Assembly (NCBI GenBank): GCA_026419315.1
Contig: JANZZQ010000074.1
Coordinates: forward strand, 1-5,870
Reading direction: 5' to 3'
Source of the DNA: Armatimonadota bacterium
GTDB taxonomy: Bacteria > Armatimonadota > Fervidibacteria > Fervidibacterales > Fervidibacteraceae
Length of the DNA stretch: 5,870 bases
The position numbers were made by a program, and so were the translations under genes. A model generated the notes under the pieces. The model saw only the letters and a program-made list of their open reading frames with translations, made no database searches and had not been told where the DNA came from. Shown here in pieces: positions 5,428 to 5,870 of this stretch; position 1 is the stretch's first letter, and the number at the start of each line of letters is the position of its first letter.

Positions 5428-5652
5428 ATGCGGCGGGAAGTGCCAACTTGGGTGGCAATTATTGTAATCGTGGTGGTGATTGTGGTTGCGATTGCGGCGT
5501 ATGTAGCTATAGAGAGAAGCAGGTCACTTCCGCCTACAACACCACCGCCTGGTTGGAAACCTCAACCTATGGGACCTTATCCGAAAGGTAAAGGCATGAT
5601 GCTTCAACAGCCAACTCAACCACAAGCTCAACCGCAAACGGGAACGCAATGA
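5428..5652 (+). CDS. Small single-span membrane protein with Pro/Gln-rich tail, function unknown
   Basis: A 74-residue protein I do not recognise as a named family. A short N-terminus (MRREVPT) leads into one strongly hydrophobic segment, about residues 8-28, very rich in Val, Ile and Ala. A charged ERSR stop follows, then a low-complexity tail (33-74) dominated by Pro and Gln with scattered Gly and Lys, ending in QTGTQ. No prepilin cleavage motif, lipobox Cys or typical signal-peptidase site is obvious, so it is probably an anchored protein with the tail exposed on one side; the orientation is unclear because charges flank both ends. It sits 40 bases after one prepilin and 16 before another, each with its own strong Shine-Dalgarno, so co-transcription is likely. 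It could be an assembly or tether partner for the pseudopilins; that is inference from position only. Confidence 0.8.
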   Translation: MRREVPTWVAIIVIVVVIVVAIAAYVAIERSRSLPPTTPPPGWKPQPMGPYPKGKGMMLQQPTQPQAQPQTGTQ

Positions 5653-5655
5653 GAA

Positions 5656-5662
5656 GGAGGGG
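5656..5662 (+). promoter_or_regulatory. Ribosome binding site of the second prepilin
   Basis: AAGGAGGGG (5654-5662), nearly the full anti-Shine-Dalgarno complement, lies 6 bases before ATG 5669. It begins two bases after the last base of the preceding stop codon, typical of a tight operon junction. Confidence 0.8.
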
Positions 5663-5668
5663 ATAAAA

Positions 5669-5870
5669 ATGCGTAAGGGCTTTACATTGATTGAATTGCT
5701 CGTAGTAATCGCCATCATTGCGATCCTGGCTGCAATTCTCTTCCCTGTTTTTAGCCAGGCTCGAGCAAAAGCGTATCAGTCAGCGTGTCTTAGCAATATT
5801 CGGAATGTAGCAATGGGGTCAGCAATGTATTGTCAGGACTATGACGAAAAATTCATGCTCCACATTACCC
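5669..5870 (+). CDS. Second prepilin-like protein (DUF1559-type), 3' partial
   Basis: The frame is open from ATG 5669 to the right edge, 67 codons visible. The leader is only four residues, MRKG, then FTLIELLVVIAIIAILA with the conserved Glu at mature position 5; cleavage is expected after G4. The sequence goes on with FPVFSQARAKAYQ, CLSN and CQDYDEK, so it is a close paralogue of the prepilin at 4557-5387, with 37 of the first 40 mature-end residues identical. The contrast with the 22-residue leader of the upstream paralogue is notable. The C-terminal domain, including any H-X9-DG motif, lies beyond the window. Like its neighbour it should be inserted in the membrane and processed by a prepilin peptidase, then join a pilus-like or secretion structure. 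It is third in the apparent operon. Confidence 0.93.
   Translation, partial: MRKGFTLIELLVVIAIIAILAAILFPVFSQARAKAYQSACLSNIRNVAMGSAMYCQDYDEKFMLHIT
5678..5797 (+). repeat. Prepilin N-terminus repeat, copy 2 (partner at 4620-4739)
   Basis: This matches copy 1 at 80% of bases over 40 codons, with mostly synonymous differences. The direct orientation and a spacing of about 1 kb could allow recombination between paralogues, but the longest identical stretches are short (fewer than 20 bases). Confidence 0.85.

Noticed and set aside
1..5870. Mobile element, CRISPR array, prophage, toxin-antitoxin or tRNA genes
   Set aside because: No transposase or integrase, no regularly spaced repeats, no tRNA cloverleaf and no terminal inverted repeats were seen on either strand.

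Overview
The window reads as an ordinary chromosomal stretch from a bacterium that is probably a thermophilic member of the Armatimonadota, and it may be a contig edge on the left. The lineage is an inference from two things. First, the type II-pseudopilin-like proteins carry the FPVFSQAR...CLSN...DYDE signature, which I associate with that phylum. Second, a GC-rich large-type SRP RNA (about 71% GC by hand count) sits among protein genes that are much closer to balanced. No taxonomic marker was compared against a database.

Layout from left to right. (1) Positions 1-911 hold the 3' part of a Gfo/Idh/MocA-family oxidoreductase; its beginning lies outside the window behind a run of 12 C. (2) A sigma70-type promoter (913-941) directly follows the stop codon and drives a complete large-type signal recognition particle RNA (948 to about 1228), with both the Alu-like and S domains visible. 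(3) Only 26-27 bases later begins a 573-residue signalling protein (1255-2976) with a receiver-like, an HD-GYP and an HDOD domain. Several conserved positions in it are changed, including a likely metal ligand. (4) The ribosome-associated GTPase HflX lies on the minus strand (3048-4364), convergent with the signalling gene. (5) Divergent from hflX, a near-perfect consensus promoter (4482-4510) containing an inverted repeat starts an apparent operon on the plus strand. It holds a DUF1559/H-X9-DG prepilin (4557-5387), a small one-span membrane protein with a Pro/Gln-rich tail (5428-5652), and a second prepilin cut by the window end (5669-5870).

Functionally these are three separate neighbourhoods: a metabolic oxidoreductase; co-translational targeting and ribosome maintenance (SRP RNA, HflX) with an embedded cyclic-di-GMP-type regulator; and a surface or secretion pseudopilin cluster. 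Nothing here amounts to a wholly new defence or mobile system. The most interesting points are the SRP RNA's compensatory loop-loop pairing, its tight linkage to the signalling gene without a clear terminator, the altered HD-GYP active site, and the pseudopilin operon with its strong, possibly operator-controlled promoter.
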